DNA of 64,000 nucleotides from a candidate division KSB1 bacterium (GCA_034521575.1 JAXHMJ010000005.1:992001-1056000), one strand, 5' to 3'. Positions 26,883 through 36,156 are shown, counted from the stretch's first letter. Numbers and translations: made by a program. Notes: a model not told the origin generated them from the letters alone.

Positions 26883-28028
26883 TTAAGCAGCATTCAAACG
26901 AAATGACTGATGCTCGCTTATCACCTGTCTGTAGCTTTCAACAAGCCGGTTATTAATCGCTTTCCAGCTGTATGTTTTGGCGGTTTTTTCAGCCTGCTGG
27001 ATCAACTGCTGCGCCAGTTGCGGACGAGTCAACAACCTGTCTAATTGATCAGCAAAATCAACGGGGTCTTTGGGATTGGCAAGCAGACCATCTTTGCCAT
27101 GTGTGATAATATCCGCAACGCCTCCGGCATTCACTCCCACAGCGGGAATGCCTGAAGCAAAGGCCTCTAAAATCACATTCCCGAACGTCTCTGTTGTAGA
27201 GGGAAATGCAAAAATATCAGAGCTGGCATACCAGCTGGCAAGCTTCGGACCGTGCACAAAGCCTGTAAAATGGGCATCAGGCAAGCTCTTTTCAAGCTCC
27301 GGGCGCATGGGACCGTCGCCGATGATCACCAGCTTAAAATCGCGGCCACGTTGTTTTAAAACAAGGTTTGCAGCTGCCAAGTCATCCAGGTCTTTATGAT
27401 TAATCAAACGGCCGACAAACAGCAGGATCGGTTTCTGGTGATCCAGTACTGAATCTCGCAATTCACTGCTTCTGAATTTGGGTGAAAAACGGTCAAATTC
27501 GATACCACGCTGCCACAGTTCAACATTATTAATATCACGATTTTCCAACTCGTTGACAGAACTCGGTGATGGTGCATAGGTTCGCATACACTGGTTATGA
27601 AACCACTGCAGATAATTCCAGCCGATTTTCTCGAGCTTTTCTAATCCAAAATAGCGGAAATAATCGACAAAATGTGTGTGATAGCTGGTCACGACAGGAA
27701 TATCATTTTTCTGTGCATAACGCAAGCCATAAACACCCAGAGGCGTCGGAGAAGCAATATGAATCAAATCCGGAGTATATTTTGCACATTTTTTATCGAT
27801 TCCGTCGAAATAGGGCAAACCCATCTTGTAATAACTGTACAGAGCAAACGGAACAGAGCTTACCTTGGTCACTTTATCATGCCAGGAATAAGACTCGTCC
27901 GGCTTGATTGGACTGAAAAAATGAAAATCTATTTGTTTCTCCAAAAGAGAATCTGTAAGATGACATAGCGTTTTAACCACACCATCCGTATTGGGAGGAA
28001 GACTTTCCGTGAAATATGCAATTCTCAT
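26883..28028 (-). CDS. Family 4 glycosyltransferase (MgtA/mannosyltransferase-like)
   Basis: The start was set at ATG 28028 (MRIAYFTESLPPNTDGVVKT), giving 381 residues; the open frame five codons further up reaches into the PAP2 stop. Motifs are PNTDGVV (acceptor loop), SYHTHFVDYFRYF, APSPSSVNEL, QRGIEFDRFSP and STTETFGNVILEAFASGIPA (EX7E). The closest known group is the GT4 alpha-mannosyltransferases that build mannosylated glycolipids such as MgtA. Order PAP2-GT4-GT4-flippase suggests one pathway from lipid dephosphorylation to export. Confidence 0.88.
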   Translation of the reverse strand: MRIAYFTESLPPNTDGVVKTLCHLTDSLLEKQIDFHFFSPIKPDESYSWHDKVTKVSSVPFALYSYYKMGLPYFDGIDKKCAKYTPDLIHIASPTPLGVYGLRYAQKNDIPVVTSYHTHFVDYFRYFGLEKLEKIGWNYLQWFHNQCMRTYAPSPSSVNELENRDINNVELWQRGIEFDRFSPKFRSSELRDSVLDHQKPILLFVGRLINHKDLDDLAAANLVLKQRGRDFKLVIIGDGPMRPELEKSLPDAHFTGFVHGPKLASWYASSDIFAFPSTTETFGNVILEAFASGIPAVGVNAGGVADIITHGKDGLLANPKDPVDFADQLDRLLTRPQLAQQLIQQAEKTAKTYSWKAINNRLVESYRQVISEHQSFRLNAA

Positions 28029-28035
28029 AATTCCC

Positions 28036-28569
28036 TCATCCAATAATTGATAAACTCATTTTTGCGCAAACAACTCCCAATGCCATACCGGCAATCACAT
28101 CACTTGGGAAATGCAGGCCGTTATAAATTCTTGAAAATCCAATCAAGGCTGCGATCAAAATAAATGGCAAGGTCAGCGCGGGCATAAATGTGGAAAATAT
28201 CGTCGCCATAACAAATGCCGCGCTGGTATGACCGGATGGAAAACTGAATTTATCCGGCGGATGCATCAGAAAGCGAATATTCGGAAGTATTTCAAACGGC
28301 CGGTTGCGCCTGGTTTTGTTTTTCAATATTTTATAGAGGGTTAGCTCCAATGCGAAAGCAAACAGTAAAACAGGCACAATCTGAATCGCCAGCGCGGTAT
28401 TAACAATAAAAAGAACAATCCCGACCAGAGCATAGAAATATCCGTCTCCCAAACGCGATAATCCGTACATCACAGCATCCAGCAAAGTACGCCCGTTCAG
28501 TCTGAATATTCTCAGACAAAGGGCGCAGTCCCACTGAACCATGGTTGTTAGAAATACTTTCATATTCAC
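28036..28569 (-). CDS. PAP2-family membrane phosphatase
   Basis: 177 residues with five or so helices. The active-site motifs are NKTRRNRP, SFPSGHTSAAFV and GFSRIYNGLHFPSD, all catalytic residues present. It is a paralogue of the protein at 22920-23483. It heads the cluster of two glycosyltransferases and a flippase-like protein, the first of which starts 7 bases after its stop. Its substrate is probably a polyprenyl or phospholipid phosphate in the same pathway. Confidence 0.9.
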   Translation of the reverse strand: MNMKVFLTTMVQWDCALCLRIFRLNGRTLLDAVMYGLSRLGDGYFYALVGIVLFIVNTALAIQIVPVLLFAFALELTLYKILKNKTRRNRPFEILPNIRFLMHPPDKFSFPSGHTSAAFVMATIFSTFMPALTLPFILIAALIGFSRIYNGLHFPSDVIAGMALGVVCAKMSLSIIG

Positions 28570-28681
28570 TCCCTGTTTAATTGGGAAAAAATAGGAAATA
28601 AATATTAGTATAAAATAAAGGAGGTGTTAAAAGATGGGAAATTAAATGTAAAGCGGCCAAAGGCAGGAATTGGCAAACAAC

Positions 28682-29308
28682 CTAGTCAAACGCAGTCGCC
28701 CGATCGGGATTTTTCAGGTGTTTGCGAATTTCATCAAGGTGCCGTTCATGGGTCCGGTTTTCGGACAGATCCGGAAGTTGATCAAACTCAAAAAATCCGA
28801 CATCCGGTGTTTCATGACTGGGTGTTGCTTCACCACTGATAATCTCGCAAAGGAAAATAACCTTAAAAGCATGATAAAGCGACAAAGGGCGGCCGGAACG
28901 GTTTGCATCATACACGGCAATGACTTTACGGGTTTGCACGTTAAAGCCGCTTTCTTCCCACACTTCGCGCTCCACCGCTGAAGCAGGAGAATCGCCCACG
29001 TCGGCCCAACCGCCCGGCATACACCAGCGTCCGTCGGTCTGCTCCTTGACAAGAAGAATCTTACCGTCACGCAAAACAGCGCCGCGTACATCAATCTTGG
29101 GTGTGGCATAACCGATTTGATTGACGAAACTCGCCTTGCTCTCTGCCCCGACATCTGCATACTCTTCAAGGATTTCTGTCGCCAATTCAGCCAGTCGTGT
29201 GTTGCGTTCGCGGTCATACTCGTTATGCGCAAACGCCAGACCAATTTGACTGATCGCCTGAATTTCTCTGGCCCATTTTAACCATTTTGGAATTTTATTT
29301 CCAGTCAT
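28682..29308 (-). CDS. Nudix hydrolase with N-terminal helical domain
   Basis: 208 residues. An N-terminal domain (KWLKWAREIQAISQIGLAFA and RNTRLAELATEILEE) matches the Nudix_hydro_N extension found before ADP-ribose-type hydrolases. The Nudix box is GWADVGDSPASAVEREVWEE SGF; the first Glu of the canonical G-x5-E is Asp here, while the RE.x.EE core is intact. This variant (GGWADVG) is common in this subgroup. It hydrolyses a nucleoside diphosphate linked to another moiety, probably ADP-ribose or NADH-type substrates. Stand-alone; an IS element lies upstream. Confidence 0.85.
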   Translation of the reverse strand: MTGNKIPKWLKWAREIQAISQIGLAFAHNEYDRERNTRLAELATEILEEYADVGAESKASFVNQIGYATPKIDVRGAVLRDGKILLVKEQTDGRWCMPGGWADVGDSPASAVEREVWEESGFNVQTRKVIAVYDANRSGRPLSLYHAFKVIFLCEIISGEATPSHETPDVGFFEFDQLPDLSENRTHERHLDEIRKHLKNPDRATAFD

Positions 29309-29379
29309 TGCAAATTTACCCTTGTTTTTCTCATTTTAAAATACAAATTTAATCACAAACATCACAGTACTAAATAAAA

Positions 29380-29395
29380 CCTAAATTGAGCGATT
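29380..29395 (+). repeat. IS1380 left terminal inverted repeat
   Basis: CCTAAATTGAGCGATT. It pairs with the right end at 31081-31096 with one mismatch, at base 7 (T against C). Confidence 0.85.
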
Positions 29396-29584
29396 TTAAA
29401 ACAGAACAAAATAAACTGGCTCAAAAGGGAGCCAGTCATGTCTATTTGTGTAAATTCTATTCTGTTTTCATGTTACAAAAGTCTTTTTACCTGTTTTTAA
29501 AATGAACTATGCCTAAAAACATGAAAAAACTAACATTAGGGCGTATCAATCCTGTGAAATAAAATTTTCTGGAAACATTTTGCT

Positions 29585-30976
29585 CTATGTCATGAAAGCT
29601 GGTTTTTGTTCGCGAATCGCCTGCCATAAAAGTGGAATTTTTAATGCATCATAAGTAGCTTGGGTGACTTTCAAGATTACCTGTTGACTCGTCGATATTA
29701 TCTTGACAGCAAAATCAATTACAGTCCGGCGAAAAGTGCTGGGATAGCTCGTAACCGGTAACACATCCTGGGTCATATCACGCTTGAAAGCTTCGTATAG
29801 AAAATGACTCATCAAAAAAATGTAATAAAAGGCTCTGTTCATTCCAAAGCCTTTAAAGGGAAGCTGCTCGCATACGACAAAATCCTTTTGTGAACGATGA
29901 ACAAGTTCACCCTTGCCGCGACTATGATCCAATTCAATGATCTTTTCCGCCTTTAAATAGTCATCGCCAACTGCCTGCACCAGCTTTTCATCACATTCTT
30001 TATTCTGGCCAATGTTTGTATAAATCACATTGTCCGGTCGAGCAAAATCAAAGGTCATCTGGCCATTATCTTCGGTTTCTTGTGATGTGAAAATGCATCG
30101 CCGAAATGTAGACCACGTGTCAAGCCGGTTACCAAATTCAACAAACGACCACGACATTTGATACAAGTGAAATCGATCAACAGGAACTTCTTTAACATAT
30201 TGTTTAATACCCTTATAGAGCTTTCCGCTGCACGCATAATGAATGCCGAGGCGTTCTTCAAAAAATCTGAAATTCTTATCATCTAAAAAACCGCTGTCTT
30301 TAAGCAGTATGATTGGCACATCAGCATAATGGGTTCGAATCGCTTTGACCAAACGTCCAACAGCTTTTCTCAAATCTGTCCCATGATTGCAGTGCACATT
30401 GCCAGGACGGAACAATGCATCCACCACATAAGGCCCCCAGCTGATTTGCAGCGGCTGAAAGCCCTTTTTCTTCTTATAAGTTGGCTTAACGCCTTGACGT
30501 TTTTGGGCATCGTCATTGTCAAAGACCACCGTATCAGCGAATAATATGATCACTTTGGGCTTTTCAACATGAAGGCGCCAGATAAAAAGCTTGAGCAAAA
30601 TAGAACGAAAGAGCCATTGTCCGACAAAACCAAGTCGGCGAAACATTCTCTTTATCTGATGCGATGTCGCCATGTGCCAAGGCTCATTCTCTAGGAGCGC
30701 GGCATAAGCGTCGTCGTTTTTACGTCGATCAAAGCCTAACATGGAACGGTCGGTGCCATCAATGAACCAGCCCACAACTTGTTTAATAAACTGAAAGCAA
30801 CTAATGCCCTTGGCCGAACCTTTTAGAGAACCAAGACATTGTTCGAAAAGCTTGAAAAAACCAATGTTTTCGACATATTTGATAAAGAAAAACAGGCCGC
30901 CGCGCCCGCTCATTTTTTCAGTTGTGACCTCGATTTTTGAAATTTTTACTTGCTTTGAATTGGTTTTTTTCTTCAT
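29585..30976 (-). CDS. IS1380-family transposase (DDE type)
   Basis: 463 residues, normal for the family. The N-terminus (GRGGLFFFIKYVENIGFF) and DGTDRSMLGFDRRKNDDAYA with ALLENEPWHMATSHQIKRMF are IS1380 features. Catalytic Asp candidates are in IILFADTVVFDND and IILLKDSGFLDD. The C-terminal part (GFGMNRAFYYIFLMSHFLYE AF) is the helical end with the N(R/Q)..Y.....L.(H/Y)NL pattern. It cuts and pastes the element. A ribosome binding site (AAAGGTGA) precedes the ATG, and TATAAT at 31047-31052 could serve as its -10 box. Confidence 0.92.
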   Translation of the reverse strand: MKKKTNSKQVKISKIEVTTEKMSGRGGLFFFIKYVENIGFFKLFEQCLGSLKGSAKGISCFQFIKQVVGWFIDGTDRSMLGFDRRKNDDAYAALLENEPWHMATSHQIKRMFRRLGFVGQWLFRSILLKLFIWRLHVEKPKVIILFADTVVFDNDDAQKRQGVKPTYKKKKGFQPLQISWGPYVVDALFRPGNVHCNHGTDLRKAVGRLVKAIRTHYADVPIILLKDSGFLDDKNFRFFEERLGIHYACSGKLYKGIKQYVKEVPVDRFHLYQMSWSFVEFGNRLDTWSTFRRCIFTSQETEDNGQMTFDFARPDNVIYTNIGQNKECDEKLVQAVGDDYLKAEKIIELDHSRGKGELVHRSQKDFVVCEQLPFKGFGMNRAFYYIFLMSHFLYEAFKRDMTQDVLPVTSYPSTFRRTVIDFAVKIISTSQQVILKVTQATYDALKIPLLWQAIREQKPAFMT

Positions 30977-31080
30977 ATTATTGTCACCTTTTGGGTGCGT
31001 GGATTGATTTTAGTTGATTTTGTCTTAATTAAAATAATAACAATCCATTATAATCCCAAAAGGTTTTTTATTTTTCGAAG

Positions 31081-31096
31081 AATCGCTCAGTTTAGG
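31081..31096 (-). repeat. IS1380 right terminal inverted repeat
   Basis: Reads CCTAAACTGAGCGATT on the minus strand. It ends next to the TAAAA copy of the target duplication at 31097-31101. Confidence 0.85.
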
Positions 31097-31128
31097 TAAA
31101 AATCGTTTTTGACACAGAAAGGACACGT

Positions 31129-32015
31129 ATGCGTAAAATCGGATTTATAGGTCTTGGTATTATGGGAACCCTATGAGCCTGAACCTGATCAAAGCCGGTT
31201 ACAATCTGGTGGTATGGAACCGGACAGCGGAAAAGATGAACCCTTTGACAGATGCAGGAGCACAGGCAGCTTCATCGCCCCGGGAGGTTGCAGAACAATC
31301 AGACATTATCATCACCATCGTTTCGGATACTCCCGATGTCGAACAGGTTATCCTGGGAAAAGCGGGTGTGATTCACGGCATCAGGCCGAAACATATTGTC
31401 GTCGATATGAGCACTATTTCTCCCATTGTCACCCGCCGCATTTCCGATGAACTTGAAAAGCATGATGCAGCCATGCTTGACGCACCCGTAAGCGGCGGCG
31501 ACACCGGAGCCAGAGCGGCTACCCTGGCTATTATGGCCGGCGGCCCAAAAGAAGCCTTCCAAAAGTGCCTGCCTGTCTTTAAGGCGATGGGGAAAACCAT
31601 CACGCATGTCGGTGAAAGCAGTATGGGACAGACTGTCAAACTCTGCAACCAGATCCTGGTATCGGTCACCAATATGGCGGTTTGCGAGGCGGTCAGTCTG
31701 GCTCGCAAAGCCGGACTTGATCCACAGACCATGATTTCCGCAACAGAACACGGCGCCGCCGGCTCCTGGCAGCTAAGCAACCTGGGTCCCCAAATGACAA
31801 AACGTGATTATCGTCCGGGATTTATGATTGATCTGCAGCAAAAGGATTTACGGCTGGCACTGGAACTGTGCCGGGAACTCAAACAGCCGACACCGGCCCT
31901 CGGTCTGGTGCATCAGCTGTTTACCGGATGCCAGAGCAATGGTGAGGGCCGGGAAGGAACTCAGGCCCTGATTAAATCTCTGGAGCGACTGGCCGGGGAT
32001 GAACCCGGAACCTGA
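31129..32015 (+). CDS. Beta-hydroxyacid dehydrogenase (tartronate semialdehyde reductase type), frameshifted
   Basis: The gene starts at ATG 31129 behind an AAAGGA site, with MRKIGFIGLGIMG, the dinucleotide-binding loop. At about 31163 one A is missing (GGAACCC where GGAAACCC would give GNPMSLNLIKAG), so the frame shifts and the remainder is read from the next frame. Later motifs are DAPVSGGDTGARAATLAIMA (substrate binding), GQTVKLCNQIL with the catalytic Lys, and GSWQLSNLGPQM. About 295 residues in total. It reduces 2-hydroxy-3-oxopropionate or 3-hydroxyisobutyrate-type acids with NAD(P)H; the choice is open. The indel is probably a sequence error. Confidence 0.87.
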
Positions 32016-32047
32016 TCTGACTTTTTCAAAAACGACAAGGTGTGCGG

Positions 32048-32878
32048 CTAATTCTTGATCGCGTCCCAGTTGACATTGATGTCCAGACCGGTGATCGTTT
32101 GCCCGGAATCCGGCACGACCCGGCCGTACTGCTCTGGATTATCCGGATCCATGTATTCACCCACCACCTCAAATTCACTCAAACCGGCGCGCTGCGGCAG
32201 CCAGTAGACGGCTATATATCCGACACTACCGCTTCCAATTGGAAGTAAATAATCATAATGAGAGACACCAGTCTTTATGCCAAAATCTATACTTTTCATA
32301 AACAATAAATAATCGATTGGCCGTTGAGGCTTTTCAATAAAGGCAGCTACAGCAGTGATATCAGTGTTATCCGGGAATTCACCATTGAAACGAACTGTTC
32401 CCGCAAGGCTTGATTCTCTCTTTACTTTATTCCAATCTGCCAGCATGGAATATTCGAAAACCGGATCCTGGGGGGTAATGTCAAACTGCATAGGTTCAAA
32501 TGTATACAAATCAATGGGTATTGACAGCACATCAGCCAGATTGGCTTCTGCGTTTTTGCTGTACCACCACAAAGCCACTGCTTCATAATGTCCGTACGGC
32601 AGCGCAAGCTCGGTATACGCAGTATCCTGATCAATCGGCAGACTATTGGGACTCAAAAACATCTCGTTAATGGCGTGCGGCGGGAAATCCGGCGCCACCA
32701 TAAAATAAATCCCTTCGGTATCCACCGGAGGTTCATTGTAAAAGTTAATGGTTACCGCAATTTTACCCGGCAAGGGCTCGAGCCCTTGATCCACCTGACA
32801 GGAATTTAGCAAGAACAGACTCGACAAAAGCAGCGGTAGTGCTCTGACCGGGTGTCGATAGTTAAAAGGTGACTGCAT
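32048..32878 (-). CDS. Lipoprotein, unrecognised family
   Basis: 276 residues with a signal peptide ending in the lipobox SLFLLNSC, so the mature protein starts at Cys27 on a lipid anchor. The mature part is beta-rich with no Cys and no enzyme motif; repeated aromatic/Pro-rich strands (GKIAVTINFYNEPPVDTEGI, GTVRFNGEFPDNTDITAVA) suggest two similar immunoglobulin-like or transthyretin-like domains. It lies 18 bases after the sorting-domain protein and is probably co-transcribed with it. Function unknown. Confidence 0.65.
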   Translation of the reverse strand: MQSPFNYRHPVRALPLLLSSLFLLNSCQVDQGLEPLPGKIAVTINFYNEPPVDTEGIYFMVAPDFPPHAINEMFLSPNSLPIDQDTAYTELALPYGHYEAVALWWYSKNAEANLADVLSIPIDLYTFEPMQFDITPQDPVFEYSMLADWNKVKRESSLAGTVRFNGEFPDNTDITAVAAFIEKPQRPIDYLLFMKSIDFGIKTGVSHYDYLLPIGSGSVGYIAVYWLPQRAGLSEFEVVGEYMDPDNPEQYGRVVPDSGQTITGLDINVNWDAIKN

Positions 32879-32896
32879 GGCTTTCCTAAAAATCGA

Positions 32897-34627
32897 TTAT
32901 TTGATCAATGTTAATTTTTGTTGCAGGATATCATCTCCGGCTTTTAGTACGACCCAGTAAATGCCCGATCCCACTGTATTCCCGGCTGCATCTCGCCCGC
33001 TCCACATGACACGATAATGTCCGGCCGACTGTTCACGGTTCACCAACCGTGTAACAAGACGCCCTTGTATATCAATGATATCAACCCGGATCGTTTTGCG
33101 GCGGTTCAGTTCATAGCGGATAACAGCAGAGCGGTTGAACGGATTGGGATAGACCGGCAGCAAACGCCAACTTTCCGGGCGCTGCTCTTCTGCCTGTTCC
33201 ACTGCAGCCGTAAAGTCACTGCGCTTGTTGGAAAATTCAAGTGACTGTTTGAGATTCTTCGCCAACTGCTCACCCAGCGACTGGTCCTGATTGGACGGTA
33301 AAAAATAAGCGTTAAAATTCAACTCAAAACTTTGACCATTTACAACTTTAAATCCATGATCACCATAGGATTTACCATCACCAGTATCGCCACCGGTAAC
33401 AGTACTATTATCATCATTGCCACCCGATTTATCGTCATAGTAATACAAATACGACTCTTTCAAGCTCGAAGTATCATTAAGTGATAAATAGGTAAATACG
33501 GTTCCCTGGTCGCCTGATGACAGGGTCCATACTCGTATAGTATCCTCATTGGTAATAGTATGATCGACATCATCGGGATTTCCATCAATAAGCACACCCG
33601 AGTTGCGTGAATTCATAAATTTCATCCCTATCGCATTCTCATTAAAATCAAAGGAATGACGAACCTGATCAAATTCCATCGTAACTCCGCCTGAAGTGGG
33701 AAAAGCATTATCTAAAACCTCTTGGTTTAAAACCAACCCTCCTTCAAGCTGTCCACTATAGGGATAGAATTTTGTGGTTATGGGAGTTGCCAAATCATCA
33801 AGCGTAAGGAAACCACCCAGAATAATCGTTAACCTTACTTCACGAATTAACCTTACTACTGGCTGTTCAGTAATTTTCAAATAAGCATTTTCCCCATCAA
33901 ATGGATAAATATAAAGAAAATCCCTTTCATTCAAATCCGGTTGTCCGCCTCTCCCAGGTTGAAATTGAAGGTTTGGTCCAAGCAAAAGGGCTCCAGCCAC
34001 TCGAATTTTTTGAGTGTCTAAAACATCTATACCATTTCCGTATGGAGCTTTTATCATAATATCATCAAGGATTCCACTTGATTCATTAAATCCAACTTTA
34101 TAAATATGAGAGGACACAGCATCTACGTCCTGATCATAGCTTAAATCATAGGGTCGAGGGACTGTATCGGGAATCGTGGATGAACAAAACGCATAGGCAT
34201 AGGCGGCCTGGTCTTCCCGATCCTTTTCGTACAATTTAAGCTCCACCCGCTGGTAGTGCCGGGATTCTGCATTATCAATCCAGGCTGCTTCCGGCGCCTT
34301 GTCGCCCATATCCCGCACCATCCATACCACTTCATCGTCATTATCCATTAACCCATCATCCGGTTTGAAATAGGTGCGGCGGTAAGTTGAACCCTCTTTC
34401 AAATCATCAAGAGCATAAATTCTTTCATCAATCTGAAACGGCATCATTTTAAACTCGCCGATTTGCGAATCATAAGCAAATAGAAAAATATGATCCACGG
34501 ATTCCCCTTCAAACGCTCGAAACGACCAGCCGCTTCTCACATAAGGTTCATAGGGGTGTGTATTTAGCAGCGGATTCGCCATAATCGGTAGAATAAAGCA
34601 CATTGTTAAAACAAAAACATTTTTCAT
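32897..34627 (-). CDS. Secreted protein with C-terminal FlgD-like sorting domain
   Basis: The start was set at ATG 34627 (MKNVFVLTMCFILPIMANPL), a good signal peptide; the open frame further upstream overlaps the aldolase-like gene. About 576 residues. The N-terminal region has DDEVVWMVRDMGDKAPEAAW and other features of an uncharacterised beta-rich outer protein. The last 85 residues, PVYPNPFNRSAVIRYELNRR, DIIDIQGRLVTRLVNREQSA and VGSGIYWVVLKAGDDILQQK, form the FlgD-like C-terminal sorting domain found in FCB-group proteins exported by type IX-like secretion. A surface role is inferred; no enzyme motif is visible. Confidence 0.8.
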   Translation of the reverse strand: MKNVFVLTMCFILPIMANPLLNTHPYEPYVRSGWSFRAFEGESVDHIFLFAYDSQIGEFKMMPFQIDERIYALDDLKEGSTYRRTYFKPDDGLMDNDDEVVWMVRDMGDKAPEAAWIDNAESRHYQRVELKLYEKDREDQAAYAYAFCSSTIPDTVPRPYDLSYDQDVDAVSSHIYKVGFNESSGILDDIMIKAPYGNGIDVLDTQKIRVAGALLLGPNLQFQPGRGGQPDLNERDFLYIYPFDGENAYLKITEQPVVRLIREVRLTIILGGFLTLDDLATPITTKFYPYSGQLEGGLVLNQEVLDNAFPTSGGVTMEFDQVRHSFDFNENAIGMKFMNSRNSGVLIDGNPDDVDHTITNEDTIRVWTLSSGDQGTVFTYLSLNDTSSLKESYLYYYDDKSGGNDDNSTVTGGDTGDGKSYGDHGFKVVNGQSFELNFNAYFLPSNQDQSLGEQLAKNLKQSLEFSNKRSDFTAAVEQAEEQRPESWRLLPVYPNPFNRSAVIRYELNRRKTIRVDIIDIQGRLVTRLVNREQSAGHYRVMWSGRDAAGNTVGSGIYWVVLKAGDDILQQKLTLIK

Positions 34628-34644
34628 CGTATTGATCCTTATCA

Positions 34645-35784
34645 TTAACGATTGCGGCCGTCGACCATGCTGATTTCTTGGATGATCGTTCCGGAACCGT
34701 CGACCACCGTATAAAACTCCCAGAGGTTCACCGTCGAGCATATATGCCTGGGCACCAAAAGTACATAATCACCGATCTCATAGTCTTCAGCATTATCGCC
34801 TTCCAGAACCGTATGTTCTTCATTCCAGATCACGGCTCGAACATCCGGAACACTGAATACGTCCACCGGCCCGCGATCAGCAGACCATTCCTTATGCCCG
34901 ACATTCAGGGTCAGTGTGTTGGGTGTGGGTTTGTCAATAATCCGGCTGAGAATCAAGGCAGCCGGTTCAAACTGATCCGGCAAAATTTCCATGGTTTCGG
35001 AATCGGAAAGAACCCAGGTTCCGGGTGAGTATTTGACCTGAACATTCGCCATAGACGAATTATTTACATAGCGTGCGGCATGCAAGAACGACGGCGTACC
35101 ACCGGTAATGAATTCCGGGACATGGACATTGTTTTGTGAAAAAAACTGCAGAGTCTGCTCCACAATTTTCATACTGGTCCGGCACATTTGTTCGCGCTCC
35201 TCCGGGTCTTTGCTGTGAATATGTCCGTCATAAGCATGAAATCCCATAAACTTCATGGAAGACCAGTTGGAGGTATAAACATAAAGATCCCACACATCCC
35301 AGGGCGCGACGCCGGTGCGGTGCATACCTACATCCATATCAATATAATAATTCCACTGTACTTTGCCCTCTCCGGCCATTCTCAAAATATCTACGTGCTT
35401 TCGACATCCAACCTGAACCCGAAAATCAATATTTGGATACGATCGTATGAGTTTTGTGAGCTCATGTGCTGTGTCCGGTAAACAAGGATAAGAAAGAAAA
35501 ATACTCGATATTTCCGCATCAATCAGCAATGGCAGTTCGTGAGGAGTCGCTTTAAAAGAGGTCACACCTCGCCGAACCAATTGACGCACGATCCGGACTG
35601 ATTTATGTGTTTTAACATGCGGACACAGGTGTTTTAATCCCAAAAAAGGATGTACGTCAACCAGTGAATGTTGCATCCGATCAATATTCGTCTGTACACG
35701 ATCGGAAAACAAAATCAGCCGCGGCGTCTTTATCTTTTCAGGCGCCTCAATCGAATAAGTTTTATTATAAAGCTGAAAATCCAT
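34645..35784 (-). CDS. D-threonine aldolase/D-serine dehydratase-like PLP enzyme
   Basis: 379 residues, fold-type III (alanine racemase N-terminal) enzyme. The PLP Lys is in CPHVKTHKSVRI; other motifs are YIDMDVGMHRTG, GFHAYDGHIHS, TGGTPSFLHAARY, KYSPGTWVLSDSE and the metal-binding VPRHICSTVNL (His and Cys). This metal pair is typical of metal-dependent D-threonine aldolase and D-serine dehydratase. It probably cleaves or dehydrates a D-hydroxy-amino acid. It starts 4 bases from the Cpn10-like stop (35788) and ends 17 bases from the sorting-domain gene. Confidence 0.88.
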   Translation of the reverse strand: MDFQLYNKTYSIEAPEKIKTPRLILFSDRVQTNIDRMQHSLVDVHPFLGLKHLCPHVKTHKSVRIVRQLVRRGVTSFKATPHELPLLIDAEISSIFLSYPCLPDTAHELTKLIRSYPNIDFRVQVGCRKHVDILRMAGEGKVQWNYYIDMDVGMHRTGVAPWDVWDLYVYTSNWSSMKFMGFHAYDGHIHSKDPEEREQMCRTSMKIVEQTLQFFSQNNVHVPEFITGGTPSFLHAARYVNNSSMANVQVKYSPGTWVLSDSETMEILPDQFEPAALILSRIIDKPTPNTLTLNVGHKEWSADRGPVDVFSVPDVRAVIWNEEHTVLEGDNAEDYEIGDYVLLVPRHICSTVNLWEFYTVVDGSGTIIQEISMVDGRNR

Positions 35785-35787
35785 CTT

Positions 35788-36156
35788 TCACGAATCCATG
35801 GCTGCGGGACGAATCAAAAGCAGCACAGCAGCATGAGGAACAATCAAATATTTATCACTATCAATATCAATTTCGACCGCAGCTTTTCTCAGAAAAATTG
35901 CCAGATCACCAATTTGAGCCTGTATCAAATCTTTACTGAGTGATGCGTCCTGTTTCCAGGGTTCGTCTTCAATATCGTGCGGATTGGCCATGGGTGTGCC
36001 CGTACCCAGTTCCACGATCCGGCCGGTCTGGATTGACTCTTTTTCAACAGCCCATTTGGGTAAATATAAACCGGCATTGCTCCTGTCTTCACCGGCATCA
36101 GGAATAATCAACAGCCGGTCTCCCACAACGATTAATTCTTTATTTCCACGTTTCAT
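35788..36156 (-). CDS. Cpn10 (GroES)-family co-chaperonin-like protein
   Basis: 122 residues. VVGDRLLIIPDAGEDRSNAG LYLP and SIQTGRIVELGTG match the first half of GroES, and GDLAIFLRKAAVEIDIDSDK followed by YLIVPHAAVLLLIR the second half. An insertion of about 25 residues (MANPHDIEDEPWKQDASLSK) replaces the region before the second half. The mobile-loop IVL motif needed to contact GroEL is altered to LYLP. No groEL gene is nearby. It may be a specialised paralogue; it precedes the D-threonine aldolase-like gene by 3 bases. Confidence 0.75.
   Translation of the reverse strand: MKRGNKELIVVGDRLLIIPDAGEDRSNAGLYLPKWAVEKESIQTGRIVELGTGTPMANPHDIEDEPWKQDASLSKDLIQAQIGDLAIFLRKAAVEIDIDSDKYLIVPHAAVLLLIRPAAMDS

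Larger units (their letters stand above)
29380..31096 (-). mobile_element. IS1380-family insertion sequence, complete
   Basis: The element is 1717 bases long, bounded by imperfect terminal inverted repeats: CCTAAATTGAGCGATT at the left and CCTAAACTGAGCGATT read inward from the right (one mismatch in 16). The direct repeat TAAAA flanks both ends (29375-29379 and 31097-31101), a 5-bp target duplication. A single transposase gene fills it. Intact ends, gene and duplication suggest a recent, potentially active copy. It sits between the Nudix gene and the dehydrogenase gene and interrupts neither. Confidence 0.9.

Noticed and set aside
28570-28681. Small gene between PAP2 and Nudix genes
   Set aside because: An AGGAGGT box precedes ATGGGAAATTAA, which stops after two codons; no longer frame exists.
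28682-29308. Nudix box Glu-to-Asp change as a sign of inactivity
   Set aside because: The GGWADVG form is usual in this Nudix subgroup and the catalytic REVWEESG core is complete.
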